From Armatimonadaceae bacterium (GTDB lineage Bacteria > Armatimonadota > Armatimonadia > Armatimonadales > Armatimonadaceae), in contig JAUJOK010000018.1 of assembly GCA_030447685.1 (NCBI GenBank), positions 1 to 64,000 of the forward strand: DNA of 64,000 nucleotides, written 5' to 3'. The notes beneath the pieces are model-generated. The model worked only from the letters and a program-made list of their open reading frames with translations, did not search any database and was not told the origin of the DNA. Of this stretch, positions 41,800 to 50,456 are shown in pieces (the first letter of the stretch is position 1; every line of letters starts with the position of its first letter). Made by a program: the position numbers and the translations under genes.

Positions 41800-41960
41800 T
41801 CACCAGCGGGGGGCACGCGCCCGAAGCACCTCAGCGGCTTCCGCAGTGATCGGTTCGGAGAAAAAGAACCCCTGGCCGTTCTGGCCGAGCGTAGCAGCGC
41901 CGGATGCTCCGCCGTCTCCACCCCTTGCGCCACGACCGCGATATGCAGGCCCTGCCCCAT
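41800..41960 (-). pseudogene. EAL domain C-terminal remnant, frameshifted
   Basis: Two frames together give the end of a cyclic-di-GMP phosphodiesterase EAL domain: GLHIAVVAQGVETAEHPALL in one (41892-41960 region) and NGQGFFFSEPITAEAAEVL in the other, ending at a stop at 41800. These match the conserved AEGVET and QGxxFSxP segments. The upstream parts of the domain are missing; the aldo/keto reductase gene begins where they should be. Confidence 0.7.
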
Positions 41961-41968
41961 GCTTCGTT

Positions 41969-42859
41969 TTACCCGGCCCAGCGGCGGTCATCTTCCTGGT
42001 AAATGCCGGCGGTTCGCAGCGGCACCTGGGACAGGTCGAAGTGGGATGCAAAACCGGCGGCAATCTGAATATTGCGATCCACCTCGTGGGGCCAGCGCGC
42101 GCCGACCAGCGCCGTATGGACGCGCGGGTCGGAAAGCACGAAGCGCAGACAGACATCGTACGGGTCGCGGGCGGCGAGCCATTCCGGGGCCAGGTCGCGC
42201 AGAATACGCGGCAAAATCCCCGAAGTCATCGGGCGCATCACGGCGATTCCGATGTTTGCCGCGCTCGCCTTCGGCAGAGCGTGCTCCGCCGCCTGATGGT
42301 TCAGCAGATTGTAGCGAAGCTGAACCACGTCGAACGCGCCGGAGGCGATCAGCGGCAGCGCCGTGAACGGTTCTTCACAGGTGAAACCCAGAAAGCGTAT
42401 CTTGCCCTGTTCCCGCAGGCGGTCCAGTCCGTCCAGCGGACCATCTTCGAGAATATGCCGCGCATCGCTTTCGGTGAACATGCCGCCGTGAAACTGAACC
42501 ACGTCCACGGTCTCACGCCGGAGCCTTTTCAGCGACGCTTCCACGCTGGCTATGACCTCCGCCGCCCCGACATTCGCCCACGGGCACTTGGTCGCCAGCG
42601 TATACGAAGCCGTCACCCCTTCGAGCGCCTCGCCATAGATGCTTTCGGAGTTGCCGTCGCCATAGCCAGGCGCGGTGTCGAAGTAGGTGATGCCCGACTG
42701 GAGCGCGTGCCGGATGGTAGCGACCGCCTGCGCGCGGCCTTCCAGCGTGAACGGGTTCCACCCCTGCACTTCATTGACACCTCCGAAGGGGAAGCCGCCC
42801 ATGCCGAGTTGCGTCACCGAAAGACCGGTTCGCCCAAAAATAACCGCAGGTAAGTTCAT
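41969..42859 (-). CDS. aldo/keto reductase
   Basis: A 296-residue NAD(P)H-dependent (beta/alpha)8 reductase. The catalytic tetrad is recognisable: Asp in FDTAPGYG, Tyr in the same motif, Lys in TKCP and His in VQFHGGMF. Length is normal. The C-terminal region (HTALVGARWPHEVDRNIQ) matches the cofactor-binding end of AKR proteins. Its start overlaps the stop of the upstream alpha/beta hydrolase gene by ATGA, so the two are translationally coupled. Substrate unknown. Confidence 0.92.
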   Translation of the reverse strand: MNLPAVIFGRTGLSVTQLGMGGFPFGGVNEVQGWNPFTLEGRAQAVATIRHALQSGITYFDTAPGYGDGNSESIYGEALEGVTASYTLATKCPWANVGAAEVIASVEASLKRLRRETVDVVQFHGGMFTESDARHILEDGPLDGLDRLREQGKIRFLGFTCEEPFTALPLIASGAFDVVQLRYNLLNHQAAEHALPKASAANIGIAVMRPMTSGILPRILRDLAPEWLAARDPYDVCLRFVLSDPRVHTALVGARWPHEVDRNIQIAAGFASHFDLSQVPLRTAGIYQEDDRRWAG

Positions 42860-43794
42860 CGACGAGTCTCCTTATCTAATGCATCTACTGCCAGAGCGTC
42901 GGCAAAGAAGCGGGAGACGCGTTTTTCGTACTCCGCCTGCCGCAGTGCATAGCCGCCGACATGCCCCGCCCTCTCGATGCGCCATAGCTGTTTAGGTTCC
43001 CCGGCGGCGGCAAACAGCAGGCGGCTGTTTTCGGGCAGCACCAGCGTATCTTCCGTGCCGTAAATCAGCAGCAATGGGCGCGGGCTGATCTGGGACACAT
43101 GGCGCAGCGGCGCGACCGTCGCCGTATCCGTTCCCAGAATACGCTCGCCGAACCAGCGGGCGGGAACGCCCATGATGTCGCCGCTCGCTCCCGCGTAGCG
43201 CCGGAAACGCTGAGCGACGGCCCGGTCGAGGCTGGCATACGGGCTATCAGCGGCAACGGCCCGGATGGCCTTTGAGCGGGCCGCCGCCTGCAAGGCCACC
43301 GCGCCGCCCATCGATACGCCGAAGATTCCCAACGGCTGCCGCCGCGTGTCGGGGCGCGCCTGTAGATAGGCCACGGCCCCCAGTGCATCGCGCACCTCCT
43401 CGTAGCCGATGGTAGTGGTATCGCCGCCGCTTTCGCCCAGTCCCCGGAAATCGAAAGAAAGGACACTGAAACCGGCGCGATGGAGAAAGGCCGTGAAGGG
43501 CAGCAAGTCGGCGCGATTGCCAGGATAGCCATGGCACAAAATAATGACACCCCGGCTCCGTTTGTGAGGAACGAGCCAGCCCTTCAGCAGCAGCCCGTCG
43601 GTCGAGGGGAAGGAGACGTTCTCATAGGGCAGGTACAGCGCGGCGGACGGCGTGCCCACGAGCGCCTGCCGGGGTGGGTGCAGCGAGACGTGCACCAGTG
43701 CGTAAACAGCGGCGAGCCAGCCAAACAGAGAGGCCAGAAGGATGCTCAGCATCAGCCGCGCCAGCCGTTGTCTCCACCGTGCCTTTGGTTCCAC
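42856..43794 (-). CDS. membrane-anchored alpha/beta hydrolase
   Basis: A 312-residue protein with one N-terminal membrane helix (LMLSILLASLFGWLAAVYAL) and an alpha/beta hydrolase domain outside the membrane or facing the cytosol. Motifs: LCHGYPGNRAD (oxyanion), GVSMGGA with the nucleophilic serine, YGTEDTLV with the acid and RAGHVGGYA with the histidine. It resembles the YfhR/Bem46 group of serine hydrolases, whose substrates are unknown. Coupled to the downstream aldo/keto reductase by an ATGA overlap. Confidence 0.88.
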   Translation of the reverse strand: MEPKARWRQRLARLMLSILLASLFGWLAAVYALVHVSLHPPRQALVGTPSAALYLPYENVSFPSTDGLLLKGWLVPHKRSRGVIILCHGYPGNRADLLPFTAFLHRAGFSVLSFDFRGLGESGGDTTTIGYEEVRDALGAVAYLQARPDTRRQPLGIFGVSMGGAVALQAAARSKAIRAVAADSPYASLDRAVAQRFRRYAGASGDIMGVPARWFGERILGTDTATVAPLRHVSQISPRPLLLIYGTEDTLVLPENSRLLFAAAGEPKQLWRIERAGHVGGYALRQAEYEKRVSRFFADALAVDALDKETRR

Positions 43795-43871
43795 TTCCGC
43801 CCTCCTCGCTCACAGGTTGAGTGTACCCCGCGCGGCGGAGCAGACGCCTGGGCCGTAAGTCCCGGTTTTCG

Positions 43872-44432
43872 TCAGAATTCACCCAGAAGCGCTTCGGCGG
43901 ACTCGGTACCGGCGCACGCTTCGGGAAACGAGGCCGCAATGACCTTTGAGTCGGCGTACCCGAGTTTCCCCTTCAATGCGGCGAGGACCGGATACTCCCC
44001 GGCGACCGTCGGCTGGCGCATATCGAAGAAGTACAGCACGTTCCCGCCGTCGGATGCGAAGGACAGCGCGCCCGGCAGATACTGCGGCACATGATAGCCC
44101 AGGAACAGCTCCCGCAATTCGCGCGTCGGGAAAAAGTGAAACCAGCGCTCGCCGGTGCGAAAATCGCCGCCGTTCGACCACTGCAGAAAGCTCAGGTACG
44201 ACGGCGGCAGCAGCCCATCGGGTATCGTCCAGGCCGCCGGATCGAAGCGGCGGTACGCCGCATGCCAGGGATCATCGGCGGGAAACGGGTTCCACTGGGT
44301 GACATTCACCGCCGCGATCTCTTCGGGCGACAGGGGCCGCCGGATGCGTGCCATGATCTCCGCAAGCTCGTCTTCCCAGACACCCGGTTCGCGGTAGATT
44401 TCATCGAAAATGTCCGACCAATCCGTGCTCAT
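43872..44432 (-). CDS. SMI1/KNR4 (SUKH) family protein
   Basis: A 186-residue protein with the SUKH core: LPPSYLSFLQWSNGGDF, then FFPTRELRELFLGYHVPQYL, then FASDGGNVLYFFDMR. These domains commonly act as immunity proteins to secreted nuclease or deaminase toxins, or as regulators. No toxin gene is adjacent, so an orphan immunity or housekeeping role is equally possible. The ATG at 44432 has an AAGGTG ribosome-binding site. Next to a metallo-beta-lactamase-fold gene on the same strand, 17 bases apart. Confidence 0.82.
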   Translation of the reverse strand: MSTDWSDIFDEIYREPGVWEDELAEIMARIRRPLSPEEIAAVNVTQWNPFPADDPWHAAYRRFDPAAWTIPDGLLPPSYLSFLQWSNGGDFRTGERWFHFFPTRELRELFLGYHVPQYLPGALSFASDGGNVLYFFDMRQPTVAGEYPVLAALKGKLGYADSKVIAASFPEACAGTESAEALLGEF

Positions 44433-44449
44433 GGTACACCTTGCCCGCA

Positions 44450-45112
44450 CTAACCGGCGCGTTTATTGAAGAAGTAGTTGTCGTGGCCGGGAAGGATGAC
44501 ATCGGCTTCCGCGCGCAGGCGGTCGATGCTGTTTGCTACCGCTTCAAAGTCGTGCGAGTTGAAGTAACCTGCCCGTGCCTCGAAGAAATCGCGGGTCATA
44601 GCGGCATCGGCGGCAAGGACGACCCGGAACCCGTCCCGGTCGGTGAAAGCGAGACCGGCAAGGCCCGGCGTGTGGCCGGGCAGATGCATGGTGACAATAC
44701 CGGGCGCGATCTCGCTGTTTTCAGCGGGCACGGGCAGCAGACGCTCCAGCAGCGCCCGGTCGGGAGAATCAGCGGCAAGGCGTCCGTCCCAGAAAACACA
44801 TTCGTCGTCGGGCATCAGCCATTCGGCTTCCGGGAAGGCTTCCAGACCGAAGCGATGGTCGCCGTGAAAGTGCGTCAGGTAAACGTGCGTCACATCGGCG
44901 ACGGCAAGGCCGGCGCGCCGGTCCAGCAGGCCCGGCATCTCCTCCGGTTGCATCGGGGGGTCAACCAGGATGACGGCTTCACCCGCCCGCACGAGTGCCG
45001 ATGTGCAAAGCGCGCCGCGCCGCGCCGTTTTCTCGTCTTCGCCCCAGAAGCGGTTGCGCGACAAATGCCCAATCGTGAGCACATGCCACTGAATCTGCGT
45101 CGCGGCGCTCAT
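44450..45112 (-). CDS. metallo-beta-lactamase-fold hydrolase
   Basis: A 220-residue protein with a full binuclear zinc site: THFHGDHRFG (HxHxDH), LPGHTPG, a bridging aspartate in VLAADAAM and the final histidine in LPGHDNYF. No signal peptide; cytosolic. Family members hydrolyse thioesters, phosphoesters or lactones; this one cannot be assigned. Its start overlaps the stop of the preceding small gene by ATGA, so they are co-translated. Confidence 0.9.
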   Translation of the reverse strand: MSAATQIQWHVLTIGHLSRNRFWGEDEKTARRGALCTSALVRAGEAVILVDPPMQPEEMPGLLDRRAGLAVADVTHVYLTHFHGDHRFGLEAFPEAEWLMPDDECVFWDGRLAADSPDRALLERLLPVPAENSEIAPGIVTMHLPGHTPGLAGLAFTDRDGFRVVLAADAAMTRDFFEARAGYFNSHDFEAVANSIDRLRAEADVILPGHDNYFFNKRAG

Positions 45113-45468
45113 AATGCCTCCCGATTCTTGATCCCGTAAAGGCGCGGCAGATCGTCCAGCAGGCGCATCGCCTGACTGCGCGAGCCGACGCCGTCTCTTA
45201 ACTCTCGTCCGACCTTGAGCGATTCATCGAGATCGCCCTCGCTGCTAACGCGCCGCATCAGGTAAAGAAAATCATGATAGCGACTTGGTTCGTCGCGCGC
45301 CTTGAGAACACGCCTCAGCGCGGCGTCAAAATCGCCATCGGTTTCGGATTCGGCAAGAGCGGCGCGCAGAATGGTCTCCACCTGGCGGTAGTTTTCTTCT
45401 CCGGCAGAAAAGTCGAACAGGAAACGACGCAGACGCTCAAGGAGATTGCCTTCGCCGGGTGCAGCCAT
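45109..45468 (-). CDS. uncharacterised 119-residue protein
   Basis: A mostly alpha-helical, charged cytosolic protein (NLLERLRRFLFDFSAGEEN, then QVETILRAALAESETDGD) with no family I recognise. It sits immediately after the sorbosone dehydrogenase-like gene on the plus coordinate but is transcribed before it: its ATG abuts that gene's stop codon region, and its stop overlaps the start of the metallo-beta-lactamase-fold gene. Tight coupling supports it being real. Confidence 0.75.
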   Translation of the reverse strand: MAAPGEGNLLERLRRFLFDFSAGEENYRQVETILRAALAESETDGDFDAALRRVLKARDEPSRYHDFLYLMRRVSSEGDLDESLKVGRELRDGVGSRSQAMRLLDDLPRLYGIKNREAL

Positions 45469-46902
45469 CTACTTCGCAGCGTCCTTTTGCGCCGGTTTGA
45501 CAGCCTGGCTCCCACCGGCATAAAGAACGCGGAAGATTTTTCCCGCGCCGTCGTCGGTGATAAGCAGCCCACCCTGACTGTCAACGGCCACATCCACGGG
45601 GCGGCCCCACACCTTCCCGTCCGCTGTTTTCCAGCCGGAAAGGAAGTCCTCGTAGCCGCCGGTCGGCCTGCCGCCCGCATCCATCCGAATACGCACCACC
45701 TCATAGCCGGAGCGCGCCGAGCGGTTCCACGAGCCATGCAGGGCGACAAAGGCGCTGTTCTTATACGCGGCGGGGAACTGGCTGCCGGTATAAAAGTCGA
45801 TTCCCAGCGCGGCGGTGTGGGACGTGAACAGAACATCCGGGACAAGCGTCTTGTCCTTCAGTTCGGGCCTATCCGGGAAATCGGGCTGATCGTTGCCGCC
45901 GATATAGTACCAGGGCCAGCCGTAGAAGCCGTCGGGCTTCACCGCCGTCGCGTAGTCCGGCACCAGATCGTCGCCCAGGCCGTCCCGCTCGTTGACCGCG
46001 CTCCACAGCGCGCCGGTAACGGGGTTGAAGGCAAGGCCGACCGGGTTCCGCAGCCCGGACGCATACACGCGGTAGCCGGTGCCGTCGGGGTTGTATTCCA
46101 GAATCGCGGCCCGCTTCTCTTCCTCCACCGCGACATTGCCTTTCGAGCCGACGCTGACATACATCTTCGTGCCGTTGGGGCTGAAAACGACGTTGCGGGT
46201 CCAGTGCTGGTTATAGCCGCCGCCGGGCAGATCGGAAACGATGGTCTCAGGCGAACCAGAGGCTTTCGCATCGCCGTTCTTGTACGGAAAGCGCACCACG
46301 GAGTCCGTATTCGCCACATAGACATGCGTCGGGTTCGGGCCGGGCGGATAGAAGGCGATACCGAACGGCTGGCGCAGTCCGTCGGCGAAGCGCTCGCGGA
46401 CCTCGGCCTTGCCGTCGTTATCCGTATCACGCAGCACCGTCACCCGGTTGGCTCCGCTTTCGGCGACGAACACATCCCCATTCGGAGCGACCGTCACCAC
46501 ACGCGGCGTCTGAAGGTCACGCGCCCACTCATACACGGCGAAGCCCGGCGGCACGCTTAGCTTCGCCCCTTCCGGCTGGGAAACGACATTGGGCGGGTTG
46601 TTCACCGAAGGCGTCGCGCCCGGCGCGGGCAGATCGGAAGCACGAACGGTGTGTGTCTGCGGCTCCCGCGTCTCAACGGGAAGCGCGCCGGAAGGCAGAA
46701 GCAGCGGACCGTTACCCGGCTGGGGAGAACCACCGCCGACCGTCGAACCGCCGCCGGGAGAGCCGCCGTTACCCGGAAGCTGGGGCGTCGGCGTGGACAA
46801 CGTGCGCGGCGTCTGCCCGCAGCCGCTGGAGAAAAGAAGCGCCGCCGTACCCAGCAGTGCCGGGAGCATCCGCCGAAACGTGTGGGAAGGATAGACTTGC
46901 AT
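45469..46902 (-). CDS. lipoprotein PQQ-type sorbosone dehydrogenase-like beta-propeller
   Basis: A 477-residue exported protein. The signal peptide ends in a lipobox (LFSSGC, C28), followed by a Gly/Pro/Ser-rich linker to about residue 75. The rest is a six-bladed beta-propeller of the soluble glucose or L-sorbosone dehydrogenase type, with GDVFVAESGANRVTVLRD, LRQPFGIAFYPPG, NQHWTRNVVFSPNG and HGSWNRSARSGYEV. The family oxidises sugars with PQQ, but many environmental members are uncharacterised, and PQQ synthesis genes are not in the window. The gene heads a run ending with the metallo-beta-lactamase-fold gene. Confidence 0.87.
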   Translation of the reverse strand: MQVYPSHTFRRMLPALLGTAALLFSSGCGQTPRTLSTPTPQLPGNGGSPGGGSTVGGGSPQPGNGPLLLPSGALPVETREPQTHTVRASDLPAPGATPSVNNPPNVVSQPEGAKLSVPPGFAVYEWARDLQTPRVVTVAPNGDVFVAESGANRVTVLRDTDNDGKAEVRERFADGLRQPFGIAFYPPGPNPTHVYVANTDSVVRFPYKNGDAKASGSPETIVSDLPGGGYNQHWTRNVVFSPNGTKMYVSVGSKGNVAVEEEKRAAILEYNPDGTGYRVYASGLRNPVGLAFNPVTGALWSAVNERDGLGDDLVPDYATAVKPDGFYGWPWYYIGGNDQPDFPDRPELKDKTLVPDVLFTSHTAALGIDFYTGSQFPAAYKNSAFVALHGSWNRSARSGYEVVRIRMDAGGRPTGGYEDFLSGWKTADGKVWGRPVDVAVDSQGGLLITDDGAGKIFRVLYAGGSQAVKPAQKDAAK

Positions 46903-46949
46903 TGTGTGTACCTGCTTCGGCGCTCGTGCGTGCGTCGCCTTATTCTATA

Positions 46950-47252
46950 CTATACCGCACCCCGGTCTTCCGGCTTCACACGAGCGTCATTGCGCTCCAT
47001 CACGCCTCCCAGCGCCTCGGCCACGTTATAGCCGATTCGGATGCCGTATAGGCGTGCGTTAGGACGCTTATTTTTTAGGTCGCGCGCGGACGCGATACCG
47101 GTTTCGTCCACCTCGAAGTCCCCGGTTTCGATGTCAATGATGACCATCTTGCCGATGTTCTCTTCCGTCTCCACCTGCGCGCGAATACTCTGCTCGTACA
47201 GTGCCTTCGCGCGCCGCGCCACCTCCTCGCGGCTCAAAAGCAGCGTTTCCAT
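46950..47252 (-). CDS. uncharacterised 100-residue protein
   Basis: Begins METLLLSREEVARRAKALYE, then has the segment GKMVIIDIETGDFEVDETG and ends with RLYGIRIGYNVAEALGG. I have the impression of a widespread small family seen in cyanobacteria and relatives, sometimes in possible toxin-antitoxin pairs, but I cannot name it. A GGGAGG ribosome-binding site precedes the ATG, which excludes the longer upstream frame. No partner gene of toxin size lies adjacent. Confidence 0.7.
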   Translation of the reverse strand: METLLLSREEVARRAKALYEQSIRAQVETEENIGKMVIIDIETGDFEVDETGIASARDLKNKRPNARLYGIRIGYNVAEALGGVMERNDARVKPEDRGAV

Positions 47253-47331
47253 GTCGTGCCTCCCCTTCCGATTGTACCGCTCATTGGTTGACCTTCCGAA
47301 CTGGGCGGCACTTCGTGATCGTTGGGCGTTG

Positions 47332-47910
47332 TCATGCTTGAGGGCGCGGGGCAGGTGCAAAGGCCACCAAGTTTGGTACGCGGGCTTCAAGCCATGTCCT
47401 GGTTCTCTCTGAGACAAATGTATAGCCCCAATCTTCCACCCGAAACCAGTCCTCGCCATTCCAAGAATCACTCTGCTGGAAAATATTATCGCGATTGGCA
47501 GTCGTGGACACAGAAACACGTAGCTCCCAAAGCAGCCCGACTTGCTCCGATAGTTCCGGCGAGTGTGGCCGCTCCAAGAGGTAGTCTTCTGGCTCACCAC
47601 TGTCTGGATACTCCTGCGGTTCATCAGCAGAAATGTCCCACCGATGCCAATCCAGATGAACGATGCGTGCCTTGATGACGGGAACAAACGAGAAGCCCGT
47701 CAAACCAGAGGTTTCCAGTTCCACCTTGAAGGAATCGGTAACAACGATAACATCAATGTCAGGAAAAGAAAGATTTGGTATAAAAGGGGCTGTCCGTTCC
47801 AATTGAGCCAAGCCATCCTGCCTATCAAGATGAGAGGCCATACCCTGCATGAGAATATCGCCGTAATCTCCCCAGGGAGGTTCAGGAGCAGAAATGACGT
47901 AAATGCTCAT
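47332..47910 (-). CDS. uncharacterised 192-residue protein, possibly immunity-like
   Basis: A cytosolic protein with VVTDSFKVELETSGLTGF, a Trp/Asp-rich central part (ARIVHLDWHRWDISADEP) and a C-terminal GYTFVSERTRTWLEARVP. The pattern recalls small bacterial immunity-type families, but I cannot place it with certainty. Base composition is visibly less GC-rich than the neighbours, which would fit acquisition by transfer. The gene is close to ppa (15 bases) but probably unrelated in function. Confidence 0.7.
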   Translation of the reverse strand: MSIYVISAPEPPWGDYGDILMQGMASHLDRQDGLAQLERTAPFIPNLSFPDIDVIVVTDSFKVELETSGLTGFSFVPVIKARIVHLDWHRWDISADEPQEYPDSGEPEDYLLERPHSPELSEQVGLLWELRVSVSTTANRDNIFQQSDSWNGEDWFRVEDWGYTFVSERTRTWLEARVPNLVAFAPAPRPQA

Positions 47911-47925
47911 AGTCTACCTATAGTG

Positions 47926-48462
47926 TCAGTCCAGCCCGGCGGATTGCTTTCCTTCGTGGAGGGCGCGGCTGTGGGTGATGATCTGCTGCGCTGTTTCCAC
48001 GTCCTGCCAGCCCAGGATCGTCACCTCTTTTTCCTCCAGCGTCTTGTAGACGTCGAAGAAGTGCTCGATCTCTTTGAGGATATGCTCGGAGACGTGGGAC
48101 AGGCGGCGGACGCCGTGGTAGCGGGGGTCGTGGACGACGCGGGCGAGAATCTTCTCGTCCGCGCCTTTTTCGTCGCGCATCAAAAGGACGCCGAGTGGGC
48201 GGCAGGAGACGAGGCAGCCGCAAAAGGTGGGGTGCGAGGCGATAACCAGAACGTCCAGCGGGTCGCCGTCGGCGGAAAGGGTGCCGGGTATCCAGCCGTA
48301 GTCAAACGGGTAGAACAGCGGCGAATACAGGGGCCGGTCCAGCTTGAAAACGCCCAACTGCTGATCGTACTCGTATTTGTTGGAGGAGCCGCGTGGTATC
48401 TCAATGACGGCATTAACCTCTTCGGGAGCGTTGTCCCCGATAGGTAAGTTATGATAAGGCAT
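47926..48462 (-). CDS. ppa: inorganic pyrophosphatase
   Basis: A 178-residue family I soluble pyrophosphatase. The active-site signature DGDPLDVLV carries the metal-binding aspartates; YEYD, YPFDYGWIPGT and the DEKGADEKILARV segment match the family. It hydrolyses pyrophosphate from biosynthetic reactions, in the cytosol. It follows pyrD by 9 bases on the same strand, so it belongs to the pyrimidine unit. Confidence 0.96.
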   Translation of the reverse strand: MPYHNLPIGDNAPEEVNAVIEIPRGSSNKYEYDQQLGVFKLDRPLYSPLFYPFDYGWIPGTLSADGDPLDVLVIASHPTFCGCLVSCRPLGVLLMRDEKGADEKILARVVHDPRYHGVRRLSHVSEHILKEIEHFFDVYKTLEEKEVTILGWQDVETAQQIITHSRALHEGKQSAGLD

Positions 48463-48471
48463 CGGTTCGGA

Positions 48472-49455
48472 TCAAATCTCCTGCGTCGGTTCCGGCGTCG
48501 TGCGGGGCCGGATGTCCGCCGCCTGCACCGCGCCGATTATCTGCCGTACCTCGGTAAAGCCGTTTTGCGCCAGATATGCGGCGATACCGTCGGCGACCTC
48601 GTGGACGGCGGTCGGGTTCACAAAGGTAGCCGTGCCGACCGCGACCGCCGTCGCCCCCGCCAGCAGAAACTCCACGGCGTCCGAGGCGTCCATGATACCG
48701 CCCATGCCGATTATTGGTACCGTGACGGTTTGAGCGACGCGATACACCAGGTTCAGCGCGATGGGCTTGATGGCCGGGCCGGACAGCCCCCCGGTGCCGT
48801 TGGCGAGGCGGAAGCGGCGGCGCTTGATGTCGATGCTGGTGCCGACAAGCGTATTGATCAGCGATATGGCGTCCGCGCCCGCATCCTGGGCCGCCTTCGC
48901 GATGGGCCGAATATCGGTGACATTGGGCGAGAGCTTGGCAATCAGCGTCAGGTCAGTGACTTTTCGGCAGGCGGACACCACTTCGGCGGTCAGGCGCGGG
49001 TCGGTGGCATAATCCAGACCGTGAGAGACATTGGGGCAGGAGATATTCAGTTCGATGGCATCGGCGACGCCCGCTTCGGTAAGCCGCCGCGTGACGGCAG
49101 CGAAATCTTCGGGGTCCTCGCCGGGCACATTGACAATAATCGGGCAGTCGAACCGGCGCAGGAACGGGGCTTTCTCACGGATATAGTTCTCGACGCCGCC
49201 GTTCTGGAGGCCGATGGCGTTCAGCATCCCGCCGGGCGTCTCGACAATGCGGGCGGGCGGGTTGCCGATACGGGCATGGCTGGTGGTGGCCTTGACGCAG
49301 ACCGCGCCCAGGCGGTTCAAATCCACCAGGTCGGCCAGTTCGGAGCCGAAGCCGAACGTACCGGAGCCGGTGGTTACCGGGTTGCGCAGGGTGAGTTTTC
49401 CGATCTGAACGGATAGATCGGGCGCAGCAGCAGCAGTCACGGCAGCAGCGGTCAT
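48472..49455 (-). CDS. pyrD: dihydroorotate dehydrogenase class 1B, catalytic subunit
   Basis: A 327-residue FMN TIM barrel that oxidises dihydroorotate to orotate in pyrimidine synthesis. The catalytic cysteine of class 1B is present in NISCPNVSHG, and the FMN-binding end GMGGIMDASDAVEFLLAGA is complete. The ATG at 49455 overlaps the pyrK stop (ATGA), as expected for a heterotetrameric PyrD-PyrK enzyme made in equal amounts. The last residues (RPRTTPEPTQEI) are a short extension beyond the usual end. Confidence 0.96.
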   Translation of the reverse strand: MTAAAVTAAAAPDLSVQIGKLTLRNPVTTGSGTFGFGSELADLVDLNRLGAVCVKATTSHARIGNPPARIVETPGGMLNAIGLQNGGVENYIREKAPFLRRFDCPIIVNVPGEDPEDFAAVTRRLTEAGVADAIELNISCPNVSHGLDYATDPRLTAEVVSACRKVTDLTLIAKLSPNVTDIRPIAKAAQDAGADAISLINTLVGTSIDIKRRRFRLANGTGGLSGPAIKPIALNLVYRVAQTVTVPIIGMGGIMDASDAVEFLLAGATAVAVGTATFVNPTAVHEVADGIAAYLAQNGFTEVRQIIGAVQAADIRPRTTPEPTQEI

Positions 49456-50246
49456 TGCCAGACCACCTCGCGCCCATCGAACACCGGGCCGTCCACGCAG
49501 CCGCGCGCATAGGTTCCGTCGGTTCGATGCACGGCGCAGCCCATGCAGACCCCGAGACCGCAGGGCATGAACACCTCCATGGAAACCTGGCAGGGAACGT
49601 CGAACGCGGCGGCCATCTCCGCAACCGCCTGCATCATGGGAGTAGGGCCGCAAGTGTAGATATGCGCGGGGCGGCTCCGGTCGCCGAGCAGGTCGGGAAG
49701 CACGCCGGTAACGCGCCCATGATGGCCGCAGGAGCCGTCATCCGTGCACAGCCACAGCGTCACCCCGATCTCCTCCAGCCCGTCCGTGCCGACCAGGAAC
49801 TCCTTGGAGCGCGCGCCGTCCACAAAGTCCATCAGGGCATGGGGGTCTGCCGCGTGTATCGTCTTCGCCAGGAAAACGAGCGGCGGGACGCCGTAGCCGC
49901 CGCCGACGAAGATATGACGAACGCCGGGCCGGGAGTCCGGTGAAAAGACGCGCCCGCCCAGCGGCCCCACCAAATCGAGCGCATCGCCGGGGCGCATCGC
50001 GGCCAGCGCCTGCGAGGTCGGGCCGTGGACGCTGAAAAGAATGGACGCTTCCCCCGTGGCCGGGTCGGCGGTGAACACGGAAAAAGGTCGGCGAAGCACC
50101 TGGACGCCGGTGTCGGCGGCGACCGCGACGAACTGCCCGGGGCGGGCGTCAGCAACCAGAGCGGGCGCAAGGAAGGTAAGAACGCGGTGGCCCGGCGCGG
50201 CGAGCGGCATGTTGGCGATAACCGGGGCAAGGAACTTACGAATCAC
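49452..50246 (-). CDS. pyrK: dihydroorotate dehydrogenase electron transfer subunit
   Basis: A 264-residue FAD- and [2Fe-2S]-containing subunit that passes electrons from PyrD to NAD+. The flavin motif RRPFSV, the NAD-binding GGGYGVPPL and the cluster cysteines in PCGLGVCMGCAV plus the later ARGC are all present. It starts at GTG, 10 bases after GAGGAAAGG. It is first in the pyrK-pyrD-ppa unit. Confidence 0.95.
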   Translation of the reverse strand: MIRKFLAPVIANMPLAAPGHRVLTFLAPALVADARPGQFVAVAADTGVQVLRRPFSVFTADPATGEASILFSVHGPTSQALAAMRPGDALDLVGPLGGRVFSPDSRPGVRHIFVGGGYGVPPLVFLAKTIHAADPHALMDFVDGARSKEFLVGTDGLEEIGVTLWLCTDDGSCGHHGRVTGVLPDLLGDRSRPAHIYTCGPTPMMQAVAEMAAAFDVPCQVSMEVFMPCGLGVCMGCAVHRTDGTYARGCVDGPVFDGREVVWQ

Positions 50247-50402
50247 GACGTTGCCTTTCCTCGCAAAGCACAGGCGTAAAAGAACGCCGCGCAGAAAGGA
50301 AAACCGGCGGGTGCGGGGCGTCTACGGCATTATACCCGATGACAACGGCTGAACCGGTTACTATGCGAAGCAGGAAGACGCGCCTAAAGGGAGAACTAAA
50401 GA

Positions 50403-50433
50403 GCGGCAGGACTGCGATGCGAAGCCCTGCCGC
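50403..50433. promoter_or_regulatory. hairpin in the leader of the lipoprotein gene
   Basis: GCGGCAGG (50403-50410) and CCTGCCGC (50426-50433) can pair over a 15-base loop, 10 bases before the AGGAGG ribosome-binding site. It could influence translation; there is no T-run. Confidence 0.4.
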
Positions 50434-50456
50434 AAGGAAAGAAGGAGGACGTTGAG

